Below are positions 1-6,419 of a stretch of DNA of 7,748 bases, one piece after another. Both the position numbers and the translations under genes were made by a program. The notes beneath the pieces are model-generated. The model was not told where the DNA came from. It was given only the letters and a program-made list of their open reading frames with translations, and did no database searches. The DNA is taken from assembly GCA_001796525.1 (NCBI GenBank), contig MGMT01000088.1, positions 1-7,748 of the forward strand. Direction: 5' to 3'. This DNA comes from Chloroflexi bacterium RBG_13_51_52 (GTDB lineage: Bacteria; Chloroflexota; Dehalococcoidia; Dehalococcoidales; RBG-16-60-22). Every line of letters starts with the position of its first letter. Position 1 is the stretch's first letter.

Positions 1-335
1 CGGAGTTAACTGCCAGACTTCCGGCTGATTTTGTTGCGGCGGTACCGCCACAGCAACTCGAATTACTGATAAATAATCCGGAGGCATTAATGAGTCCGGA
101 TGCGCAAGCCCAATTACAGGCGATTATTGCAAATACAGGCGACCAGAGCGGCATAATGCTGGAAAATGTAGTGAATTCTATGAGAGAATCTCTATCATTC
201 GCCATTTCCCACGTGTTTTTATATGCTGTGGTTGCGGTAGCAATTGCCTTTATCGTCAATCTGTTTATCAAGGAAATTCCTCTGCGCCAGCATTATCATG
301 CAGAATCAGACCATCCACCGCAGAAAACAGAATAA
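1..335 (+). CDS. C-terminal end of a DHA2-family (EmrB/QacA) MFS efflux transporter, 5' partial
   Basis: The frame is open from base 3 with no stop, so the gene begins before the window and the ATG at 90 is only an internal methionine. About 110 residues are visible. They comprise a hydrophilic segment rich in Pro, Gln and Asn (FVAAVPPQQLELLINNPEAL), then one long hydrophobic helix (about SHVFLYAVVAVAIAFIVNLF), then the short cytoplasmic end FIKEIPLR and a charged tail ending in TAA. A large extracellular loop before the last helix, closed by a KEIPLR-type motif, is the usual C-terminus of 14-helix DHA2 drug:proton antiporters. The substrate cannot be told from this end. The gene appears unrelated to the redox cluster downstream, from which it is separated by 194 bases with a promoter candidate. 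Confidence 0.75.
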   Translation, partial: ELTARLPADFVAAVPPQQLELLINNPEALMSPDAQAQLQAIIANTGDQSGIMLENVVNSMRESLSFAISHVFLYAVVAVAIAFIVNLFIKEIPLRQHYHAESDHPPQKTE

Positions 336-360
336 GGTGGGGATGGTGTGGGGGATTGCC

Positions 361-377
361 TGTCAGGATTCCTGACG
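361..377 (+). terminator. weak possible terminator hairpin after the MFS gene
   Basis: GTCAGG (362-367) and CCTGAC (371-376) form a six-pair stem with a three-base loop, extendable by a T-G wobble, 26 bases after the transporter stop. The sequence that follows (GCTTTACATTAG) is only loosely T-rich, so termination strength is doubtful. Confidence 0.3.
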
Positions 378-417
378 CTTTACATTAGTGTAATTATTTC
401 TATTGGTTGATAGAATA

Positions 418-446
418 TTTTCATTGACGTATTAATCATTTATAAT
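418..446 (+). promoter_or_regulatory. candidate sigma70-type promoter of the redox cluster
   Basis: A perfect -10 hexamer TATAAT lies at 441-446, and 17 bases upstream is TTTTCA (418-423, four of six matches to TTGACA). The element is in AT-rich DNA about 85 bases before the first gene of the cluster. A second, weaker pairing is TTGATA (407-412) with TATTAA (430-435). The implied leader of about 75 bases shows no structure I can support. Confidence 0.4.
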
Positions 447-529
447 TAGTGTGAACCTGGCAAAAAGCATGACTCTTAATCGAAGAACAGAAAATCGGCA
501 GTAAAGTCGAACGAGGAGGTAATAAGTTA

Positions 530-1171
530 ATGGCGGACTTTGCGGCGCTAAAGAAAAAGGTGGATGAACTGGCGGAGAGAGAATGGGACATCCCAGGCAT
601 TGAAGCGAGAATCAGGAAGATGACGAAAAGCGGGATTCCACGCAAGAAACTAGATCCCAAAGAGATGAAAGCTAAAAAGGTAGAAATCCTCGACCGGGTG
701 CAACGACGGGCTGAGGAGTATAATTTTATTTTCAAGAACTGCGCCAAGGGCACGGCGATGGCGCTGTTGGAAGAATTCGGGCTGGGGAATATGGAAATTA
801 TCAAAGCGCTCACGCCTTTTCCTGGCGTCGGTGGGACGGGCGAGATATGCGGGGGCATCACCGGCAGCCTGATTACTTTCGGGCTTTATTTCGGCAGTGA
901 CGACCCGCTGGATTTATCCGTGATGAATGACCCCAAGAGAAATCCTATTTTGATATCCCAGAAATTCATGGCATTTTTCGAAGACGCGATAGGACACTGG
1001 TATTGCGCCGACATCATCGAGACGGTGATACTGGGGAAAAGACTAAATCCCGGCGAAAGCGACACTGCCATGATGACTTTCGCGGGTGAGAAGGGCTTTG
1101 AGAAGTGTGGGTTACCTCCGGGGATGGGCTCCAGACTTGCTGCGGAGTTCATCATCGACAGTATGAAGTAA
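530..1171 (+). CDS. C_GCAxxG_C_C family putative redox protein
   Basis: This 213-residue protein carries the four spaced cysteines of the C_GCAxxG_C_C family. C71 is in NCAKGTAMAL (the GCAxxG equivalent), C107 in GEICGG followed by a GSLITFGLYFG helix, C159 in WYCADI, and C193 in FEKCGLPPG. Family members are predicted redox-active or metal-binding proteins of anaerobes, often near electron-transfer genes; no reaction is established. The first 65 residues are an unusually long, charged, probably helical extension before the cysteine domain, which makes it longer than a typical member of about 140-150 residues. The start is set by a strong GAGGAGGT site at 513-520, nine bases before the ATG. 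No signal peptide or membrane helix is apparent, so it is likely cytoplasmic. It leads the cluster, 39 bases before the preferred dsrM start, so co-transcription is likely and an electron-transfer role with DsrMK is plausible. Confidence 0.8.
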   Translation: MADFAALKKKVDELAEREWDIPGIEARIRKMTKSGIPRKKLDPKEMKAKKVEILDRVQRRAEEYNFIFKNCAKGTAMALLEEFGLGNMEIIKALTPFPGVGGTGEICGGITGSLITFGLYFGSDDPLDLSVMNDPKRNPILISQKFMAFFEDAIGHWYCADIIETVILGKRLNPGESDTAMMTFAGEKGFEKCGLPPGMGSRLAAEFIIDSMK

Positions 1172-1210
1172 AGAAATGGGATTTCACGGACAATATACTT
1201 TGAGGTGCCG

Positions 1211-2140
1211 ATGAGTTTATTTCTGGTCGTGCTGACGTATTTTGCGTATGTCTTTATTATCGCAATGTACGTGGTAAAAGCGATTAAGATAGCCAGGCTA
1301 CCACTGCATTTACGCTGGGAATTGTACCCGGTGATCTATGAACCGAAAAGCAAGTACGGCAGCGGATTTCAGGAGGATGAAAAGGGATGGCGGAAAAGTC
1401 AGGGAAAGAAGCTGCGAAAAGGCATTCTTTATCTCCTGAAGGAAAACTTGAGGTTCAACGATTATTTTAAAAGCAACCGGGGATACTGGCTGGTATTATT
1501 CCCCTGGCATATCGGGTTTATTTTAATCGTAGCCTTTCACATACTGTGTTTCTTCGGCGCGTTGGTGATTATAGCTGGAAATCCGGTGACTGCAAACTCC
1601 GTTTACGTTATAGGGAAAATATTCTATTACTGTATCCTGATAACTGGAGTATTTAGCTTTATTGCAGGAGCCTTCGGAAGTATTGGCCTGATATTAAAAC
1701 GGCAAAGTGATAAAAATTTAAAGGCATTTGCCACGCCGCAGAACTATTTTAATTATATATTTACCTTGATTGTTTTTTTGAGCGGGCTATACGCCTGGAT
1801 TTTTGCCGACCCCACCTTTGCGCAATACCGGGATTTCTGGAGAGGGCTATTGACGTTAAGTCCGGTATCCGTTGAACCCGCTACGGCTGTTCATATTATA
1901 CTTTTCTCCCTGTTCCTGGTTTACCTGCCTTTTACCCGTTCCATGCATTATATCACCAAGTTTTTTGCTTTCTTCTGGGTAAGATGGGATGATCGGCCGA
2001 ATTTCAGGGGCAGCAAAGTGGAAAGGAATATCACGGGACTACTCAATAAACCTGTAACCTGGTCAGCACCTCATATAAAGTCGGGCCGGACCTGGGCGGA
2101 AATAACCGCAGAAGAAAAGTATCATGAAAAAACATCTTAA
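1211..2140 (+). CDS. dsrM: DsrM-like membrane cytochrome b (NarI/nitrate reductase gamma-like)
   Basis: This 309-residue integral membrane protein has about five hydrophobic helices: roughly residues 3-23, 93-122, 131-162, 180-199 and 224-255. Two His pairs match NarI heme-b ligand spacing. H100 and H110 are ten apart in WHIGF..FHIL, and H228 and H246 are 18 apart in VHIIL..SMHYITKFF, the same intervals as NarI H56/H66 and H187/H205. This predicts two b hemes and quinol or quinone exchange at the membrane. A large cytoplasmic loop (about 29-90) separates helices 1 and 2. I chose ATG 1211 because GAGG at 1202-1205 is correctly spaced; a GTG at 1205 in the same frame lies inside that site. The 3' end overlaps dsrK by 17 nt, indicating translational coupling. 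HdrE is a relative, but the adjacent dsrC favours the Dsr assignment. Confidence 0.85.
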   Translation: MSLFLVVLTYFAYVFIIAMYVVKAIKIARLPLHLRWELYPVIYEPKSKYGSGFQEDEKGWRKSQGKKLRKGILYLLKENLRFNDYFKSNRGYWLVLFPWHIGFILIVAFHILCFFGALVIIAGNPVTANSVYVIGKIFYYCILITGVFSFIAGAFGSIGLILKRQSDKNLKAFATPQNYFNYIFTLIVFLSGLYAWIFADPTFAQYRDFWRGLLTLSPVSVEPATAVHIILFSLFLVYLPFTRSMHYITKFFAFFWVRWDDRPNFRGSKVERNITGLLNKPVTWSAPHIKSGRTWAEITAEEKYHEKTS

Positions 2141-3740
2141 GCTGACCGATATCTCGAAAGATGGGGACGAACAACTCGATGAAATCAATATAGACGAGTT
2201 GGTACCGTTGCCTCCGCCTTATGATAAAGGTGAAGAACTGCCGGGTATAAAGCAACTCACCGATGACCAGAGGGAAAGACTCGTCTGCAATCTGGACGGC
2301 GTTGTTTCTTACGCCGCCCTGCCCAAACCTGCCAATAAAGAGGAAGAAGAGAAGTATGTCGGGCAATTCATCGCGGGGCTGAAAAAGCTTTTGAGCAAGG
2401 AAAACAACTGGACATTCCTTCAGCCCCTGCTGCTCTCTATAGATTACTGCGCCCGGTGCCAGACCTGTAATGACGCTTGCCCGGTTTACCTTGCCAGCGG
2501 AGAGAAAGACTTCTACCGTCCCACCTACCGCTCGGAAATTTTTCGTCGAATTATCAACAAGTACATTAAGCCTGCCGGTAAGCTACGGGCAAAGCTTGGC
2601 GGGGGGGATATTGAGCTTAACTGGGCCACGATATCGCGCTTGTACGAATTAAGCTATCGCTGCAATCTCTGCCGTCGCTGCGCCCAGTCCTGTCCCATGG
2701 GGGTTGATAACGCTCTTATCACCCGCGAGTTGCGTAAGCTGTTCAGTCAGGAGTTTGGCTGGGCGCCCAAAGAGCTGCACGAGAAAGGCACGGTCCTCCA
2801 GCTTGAAGTAGGCTCGCCCACTGGACTAAGACCGAATGTTGCCATCGACAACCTGAAGTTCCTGGACGAGGAATTTACCGAGAGTACCGGTATCAGAGTT
2901 GAAACGCCCTGGGATAAGGAGGGGGCTGATGTCCTGTTGATTCACAGCGCCGGCGATATTATCTCATTTCCGGAAAGCGTTATAGCTTTTACCATTTTGT
3001 GCAACGCCGCCGGCGTTAACTGGACGCTATCATCGGAGGTCGGAGGCTATGACGGCGTCAATTACGGCCTGTTCTATGATGATGTGCAGCTGGCTAAAGT
3101 GGCTGTCAGGCATGTTCAAATTGCTAGAAAACTCAGGGTAAAAAAGATTGTCATGGGCGAGTGCGGGCACGAGCATAAAGCCCTGATAACCGTAGCCGAC
3201 CGGCTGCTGACCGGCGACCTGATAATACCACGGGAGAGCGTAATGACTTTCCTGGAAGATATAGTTTTTAGTGGCAAGATTAAATTCGATCCCACGAAAA
3301 ATAATTTCCCGGTGACACTTCACGACCCTTGCAATGTCGTGAGGAACCTGGGCATCGTCGAGCCGCAGAGGAGGATTCTACGCTACCTCTGCCCGCAGTT
3401 CAGAGAGATGACCCCGCACGGCGTGGACAACTACTGCTGCGGTGGGGGCGGAGGCTTAAGCGTAATGTCCGATGTCAATTTCACCGACTGGAAGGTGAAT
3501 GTCTCGGGGAGGATGAAATTCAAACAAATACTTGAAGCTTTCGCCGACCGGCTGGGGCCGGAGGTAGGAAAATACGTTTGTGCGCCCTGCCTGAACTGTA
3601 AACTGCAATTACGGGATTTGTTCAAGTACTATGGGGCGCGGGAGAAATCCGGGATAATTTACGGAGGACTGGCTGAATTAATCGTCAATGCCATGGTAGA
3701 AATCAAAAAACCCTTTATTAACTGGGAAGAGGAACAATAG
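2124..3740 (+). CDS. dsrK: DsrK-like iron-sulfur protein with two 4Fe-4S motifs and a C-terminal CCG domain
   Basis: The product has 538 residues, close to the usual DsrK length, and is soluble. After an acidic N-terminal region come two ferredoxin-type motifs: C109-C112-C115-C119-P and C180-C183-C186-C190-P. The C-terminal half belongs to the HdrD/DsrK/GlpC group. A first, reduced cysteine region has GECGHEH (C347). A complete CCG motif follows: HDPC403, C438-C439 in NYCCGGGGG, and C489xxC492 in APCLNC, which in this family holds a noncubane 4Fe-4S disulfide-reducing site. Known DsrK works with DsrM to pass electrons between membrane quinone and the DsrC trisulfide or disulfide, and the next gene here encodes DsrC. 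No clear Shine-Dalgarno is seen and the ATG lies inside dsrM, so translation is probably coupled. HdrD is the alternative name, less likely given the context. Confidence 0.87.
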   Translation: MKKHLKLTDISKDGDEQLDEINIDELVPLPPPYDKGEELPGIKQLTDDQRERLVCNLDGVVSYAALPKPANKEEEEKYVGQFIAGLKKLLSKENNWTFLQPLLLSIDYCARCQTCNDACPVYLASGEKDFYRPTYRSEIFRRIINKYIKPAGKLRAKLGGGDIELNWATISRLYELSYRCNLCRRCAQSCPMGVDNALITRELRKLFSQEFGWAPKELHEKGTVLQLEVGSPTGLRPNVAIDNLKFLDEEFTESTGIRVETPWDKEGADVLLIHSAGDIISFPESVIAFTILCNAAGVNWTLSSEVGGYDGVNYGLFYDDVQLAKVAVRHVQIARKLRVKKIVMGECGHEHKALITVADRLLTGDLIIPRESVMTFLEDIVFSGKIKFDPTKNNFPVTLHDPCNVVRNLGIVEPQRRILRYLCPQFREMTPHGVDNYCCGGGGGLSVMSDVNFTDWKVNVSGRMKFKQILEAFADRLGPEVGKYVCAPCLNCKLQLRDLFKYYGAREKSGIIYGGLAELIVNAMVEIKKPFINWEEEQ

Positions 3741-3749
3741 GGCGTATAT

Positions 3750-3778
3750 TTGATTGTTCCCGCAAAATTAGATATTAT
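3750..3778 (+). promoter_or_regulatory. candidate separate promoter for dsrC
   Basis: TTGATT (3750-3755) and TATTAT (3773-3778) are 17 bases apart in the 96-base gap between dsrK and dsrC, in otherwise AT-rich DNA. This would allow dsrC to be expressed above or apart from dsrMK. A weak CGGC/GCCG pairing (3785-3788 with 3797-3800) follows in the leader but is too short to call a terminator. Confidence 0.35.
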
Positions 3779-3836
3779 TACCTTCGGCAAGATAAAGCCG
3801 TAAAAAGCTATTTTATTCTGGAAAGGATTAATTGAT

Positions 3837-4154
3837 ATGGCAAAAATGCAACTGGCAGGCGTGATGCTGGAGGTTGATGAACATGGCTTCATGCAGGAAA
3901 CCGAAAAATGGAATGAAGATATCGCCAGGGCCTACGGGGCGAAAGAGGGCATCAATGAATTGACGGAAGACCACTGGAAGGCTATAAATTACCTGCGCAG
4001 CTATTACCTGGCGAATGGAATTTGCCCGATGATTAGAAGACTAATAAAGGAAACAGGATTCACCCTGAAGAAGCTTTACGACCTCTTTCCGGAAGGGCCG
4101 GCAAATTCGGCCTGCAAGTGGTCGGGTGTGCCCAAGGCAACGGGATGTGTCTAG
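3837..4154 (+). CDS. dsrC: DsrC sulfur-carrier protein (DsrC/TusE family) with both redox cysteines
   Basis: This 105-residue protein spans the whole DsrC/TusE fold, including the NGICPMIRRLIKETG helix region (C63). It ends in the flexible arm ACKWSGVPKATGCV. C104 is the penultimate residue and C93 lies eleven before it, the pair (CysA and CysB) that defines true DsrC. TusE, which serves tRNA thiolation, keeps only the penultimate cysteine. DsrC carries sulfur from sulfite reduction as a trisulfide and is recycled by DsrMK. It also acts as a redox thiol protein in organisms without DsrAB. The ATG is preceded by AAAGGA at 3822-3827. The gene sits 96 bases after dsrK with its own promoter candidate and converges on the kinase gene, with 36 bases between. 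Identification is firm; the physiological role without dsrAB in view is open. Confidence 0.93.
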   Translation: MAKMQLAGVMLEVDEHGFMQETEKWNEDIARAYGAKEGINELTEDHWKAINYLRSYYLANGICPMIRRLIKETGFTLKKLYDLFPEGPANSACKWSGVPKATGCV

Positions 4155-4190
4155 ATATTTTCGTCCTTTTGAATATACCAGTCTCTCGAA

Positions 4191-5603
4191 TTATTGGATG
4201 GGAAGGGTAAATGTAAAGGTACTGCCTTTTCCGGGTTGACTCTTCACGCTGATTTTGCCACCGTGAGTTTCCACCAGTCTTTTAGCTATGGTTAGTCCCA
4301 GCCCACTACCGCCGGTGGTCCTGGCGCGGGACTTATCGACTCGGTAAAAGCGCTCGAAAATCATCGACAGTTCTTCAGGAGGGATGCCTTCTCCCGTATC
4401 CGATACGCTGATAGATACGGCATTATTTTGTTTGAGTACCGTTACAGTAATCTTACCGTTTTTGCCGGTATGCGCGATGGCATTATCCAGCAGATTATAA
4501 AGCACCTGCTTGATGCGGTGGGCATCGATATTGAGCAGCGGGAGTCCCGCCGTCAGGTTAGTAGTCAGTTTTAACTTCTTACCGGTTGCTTTGGGCTGTA
4601 ATGCGGCTACGGTTTCTTCAATGAGTGCATTTATATCTGACTGTTGAGTGTTGATTTTCAATTCCCCGGCATCGGCAAGGCTCAATTCCTGCAGGTCGGC
4701 GACGAGACGCGATAGTGATAATGCTTCTTCATTCAATGAGCGGATGGTAGTTTTATCGGGCTTGATAACGCCATCGCTGATAGCTTCGAGATAGCCTTTG
4801 AGATTGGACAGGGGCGTCCTCAACTCATGAGCGACGTCAGCTACCATATTTCGCCTCAAGCTTTGGGTACGCTCAAGGTCATCAGCCATGGAATTGAAGG
4901 ATCGCGCCAGTTCACCGAGTTCTCCTTGACCTTTATAATCCACCCGGTGAGAAAAATCACCCTTGCCGAACTTCCTGGTGGCACCGATGAGGGATTTCAC
5001 CGGCGAGAGAATCCGCCGGGAGAGCAGGAAAGCAAGTAATATAGCAATACCGATAGCCAGCAAGCCTCCCCAGATAAAGAACCGACCGATACCTTCATAC
5101 GTTAACTGCAGCGCAGTCCTGTTGATATCCGGAAAATCACCGTGAACGACATAGAGAGTGCCGACGGTGTCAGGTGATGTAGACGATACCCAGGGCTTTC
5201 CCTGTCTTTGGGGGAATATTATTTCCAACATCTGTCCGGTCGACGATATGGGGATTTGTGCAATTTCCTCGCTTATTGAGTTTTCGTTATAAGTGTTGCC
5301 TAAGAGTGTCCCATCGGAATCCGCCACTACGATATTATTCTGATCGGTAAGGACAATGCGCCGCTGGTATAATGTCCCGCACTGATCAATAAAAGTCTGG
5401 ATGCCGTCCCAGGTATTTACGAACTGGTAGTAGCTGGAAAGTTCCATTTGCATCCTTGCATCCTGGTTCAATTCCAGACGTTCTCCCATCTGGGTGATTT
5501 CATGGCGTGTGGTCCGATAAGTAAGGAAAAATGCCGTGCCGATGGTAACGATGATGACGAGAGTGAAAGCTACGAGGAGGCGGAAGTTAAGGTTGTGTAT
5601 CAC
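4191..5603 (-). CDS. membrane sensor histidine kinase (HAMP, HisKA, HATPase_c)
   Basis: The product has 470 residues. Helix 1 is about 8-28, an extracytoplasmic sensor region runs from about 29 to 172, and helix 2 is about 173-195. A HAMP segment (195-250, SPVKSL and ELGELARSFNSM) leads to the HisKA helix with phospho-acceptor H259 in VAHELRTPLSN. The ATPase domain has an N box (N370 to N374 in LYNLLDNA), a G1 box DTGEGIP at 402-408, an F box FERFYRVD, and a G2 box GGSGLGL at 431-437. All catalytic parts are intact. I chose GTG 5603 because GGAG lies seven bases upstream; the frame stays open to 5708, but that would run far into the regulator gene. The chosen start overlaps the regulator by 17 nt, so the two are co-translated. 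The sensor region matches no ligand-binding fold I recognise. Confidence 0.9.
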   Translation of the reverse strand: MIHNLNFRLLVAFTLVIIVTIGTAFFLTYRTTRHEITQMGERLELNQDARMQMELSSYYQFVNTWDGIQTFIDQCGTLYQRRIVLTDQNNIVVADSDGTLLGNTYNENSISEEIAQIPISSTGQMLEIIFPQRQGKPWVSSTSPDTVGTLYVVHGDFPDINRTALQLTYEGIGRFFIWGGLLAIGIAILLAFLLSRRILSPVKSLIGATRKFGKGDFSHRVDYKGQGELGELARSFNSMADDLERTQSLRRNMVADVAHELRTPLSNLKGYLEAISDGVIKPDKTTIRSLNEEALSLSRLVADLQELSLADAGELKINTQQSDINALIEETVAALQPKATGKKLKLTTNLTAGLPLLNIDAHRIKQVLYNLLDNAIAHTGKNGKITVTVLKQNNAVSISVSDTGEGIPPEELSMIFERFYRVDKSRARTTGGSGLGLTIAKRLVETHGGKISVKSQPGKGSTFTFTLPIQ

Positions 5604-6288
5604 TGGCGTTCTCCAGTAGTTTGTAGCCGGCCCCGTAAATAGTCTTAATATACCTGGGGTGGTGGGGGTCGGGTTCGAGTTTGCGGCGCAGCTTGAGGAT
5701 ATGGACATCTATAGTACGGTCGAAACTATCAAAATCATGACCGAGAGCTTTTTCAATAATTTGCGCTCTGCTGAACACTCTGCCCGGCTCTTTAACAAGC
5801 ACACCCAGCACTTTAAATTCGATGGGGGTGAGGTTCAAGGGTCTACCATCCAGGTAAGCCTCATGTTTCAGGAAATTAACAGCGAGCATGCCTTGTTCTA
5901 TTTTATCCGGTCCCCGCTCCCCGGGGAGGCGGCGTAACACCGCGCGCACCCTGGCAGCCAGCTCCCTGGGGCTGAATGGTTTAGTAACGTAATCATCCGC
6001 CCCGAGATTAAGACCGGTCAGCCGGTCGTCGTCGGTGGTCATGGCAGTAAGCATGATAATGGGAACGTCAGATTCTTTGCGGAGGATGCGGCAAACGTCA
6101 AGTCCGTTCATGCCCGGCAGCATGAGGTCCAGCACAATCAGGTCGGGACGGCTGTCGCGGGTCATTTGCAACGCATCGTTGCCGTCATACGCGGTGAGAA
6201 CACGATAGCCGTCGCGGTTCAGGTAAAGCTTGACCAGTTCTACCGTTTTGACATCATCATCAACGACCAGTACTTTTCTTCCGGACAT
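5587..6288 (-). CDS. OmpR/PhoB-family response regulator
   Basis: This 233-residue protein has a receiver domain (about 4-118) with acidic pocket D10-D11-D12, phospho-acceptor D54 in LIVLDLMLPG, switch T81 and K103 in VTKPF. A C-terminal winged-helix DNA-binding domain follows (about 130-228, including NLTPIEFKVLGVL, GRVFSRAQI and TIDVHILKLRRKL), ending at YIKTIYGAGYKL. All conserved residues are present, so it should be a phosphorylation-activated transcription factor paired with the kinase encoded just after it. The ribosome site is weak (CAGG about nine bases before ATG 6288). Upstream, 11-bp-spaced TTAACA repeats lie near the -35 position, suggesting autoregulation. The intrinsic terminator of the preceding gene isolates this operon. 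Its resemblance is to PhoP, but there are no phosphate genes nearby to support a phosphate role. Confidence 0.93.
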   Translation of the reverse strand: MSGRKVLVVDDDVKTVELVKLYLNRDGYRVLTAYDGNDALQMTRDSRPDLIVLDLMLPGMNGLDVCRILRKESDVPIIMLTAMTTDDDRLTGLNLGADDYVTKPFSPRELAARVRAVLRRLPGERGPDKIEQGMLAVNFLKHEAYLDGRPLNLTPIEFKVLGVLVKEPGRVFSRAQIIEKALGHDFDSFDRTIDVHILKLRRKLEPDPHHPRYIKTIYGAGYKLLENASDTQP

Positions 6289-6306
6289 TTTTGGAAACCT
6301 GCAATT

Positions 6307-6322
6307 TTATACTTTCGTATAA
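6307..6322 (-). repeat. perfect inverted repeat in the regulator leader
   Basis: On the minus strand the sequence is TTATAC-GAAA-GTATAA, a six-pair palindrome around a GNRA-type GAAA loop. It is located about 19-34 bases before the regulator start codon, near the predicted transcription start. It could be an operator half-site pair or an mRNA 5' hairpin close to the ribosome site. Confidence 0.5.
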
Positions 6323-6323
6323 T

Positions 6324-6353
6324 GTTATAACACAAATGTTAAGGAAATGTTAA
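6324..6353 (-). promoter_or_regulatory. regulator-kinase promoter with TTAACATTT direct repeats
   Basis: On the minus strand TTAACATTT occurs at 6353-6345 and again at 6342-6334, an 11-bp period, one helical turn apart. A partial third copy (TAACATT) lies at 6327-6321. The first TTAACA is 18 bases before TATAAC (6329-6324), making a -35/-10 pair. Tandem TTAACA hexamers separated by five bases are the known binding pattern of PhoP-type OmpR-family regulators, so autoregulation is a reasonable inference. Confidence 0.5.
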
Positions 6354-6389
6354 TAAAACAGGAGCGGGGGTATATCCCCCCACTCCTGT
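6350..6389 (-). terminator. intrinsic terminator of the exported-protein gene
   Basis: Read on the minus strand, CTCCTGT (6389-6383 as ACAGGAG) pairs with its complement at 6364-6358. Inside it, five G pair with five C (6380-6376 with 6370-6366) around a TATAT loop, with a small asymmetric bulge between the two helices. The twelve-pair GC-rich stem is followed directly by TTTTATTAA. It lies about 30 bases after the stop of the 6420-6923 gene. Confidence 0.85.
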
Positions 6390-6419
6390 AGATATGAAAA
6401 ATCAGGTGACTCTTTATAT

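Noticed and set aside
90..335. A complete 81-residue membrane protein starting at ATG 90
   Set aside because: The frame is open upstream to the window edge with family-like sequence, so this is the tail of a larger transporter.
424..446. TTGACG (424-429) as the -35 for TATAAT (441-446)
   Set aside because: The gap is only 11 bases, too short for sigma70. TTTTCA at 418-423 gives the proper 17.
436..1155. Antisense reading frames across the C_GCAxxG_C_C gene, and similar ones elsewhere
   Set aside because: They mirror real genes on the other strand, lack ribosome sites and show no protein-like motifs.
1211..3740. HdrE/HdrD heterodisulfide reductase of methanogens
   Set aside because: Related folds, but the adjacent dsrC, the bacterial ribosome sites and the DsrK-like length favour DsrMK.
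3837..4154. TusE instead of DsrC
   Set aside because: Both arm cysteines (C93 and C104) are present, and the gene follows dsrMK.
4155..4190. Bidirectional terminator between dsrC and the kinase gene
   Set aside because: Only a five-pair AT stem (4155-4159 with 4172-4176) is present, too weak to call.
4191..5708. Kinase start at 5708
   Set aside because: It would overlap the regulator gene by about 120 bases and add a low-complexity, non-membrane N-terminus. GTG 5603 has a well-spaced GGAG and leads straight into helix 1.
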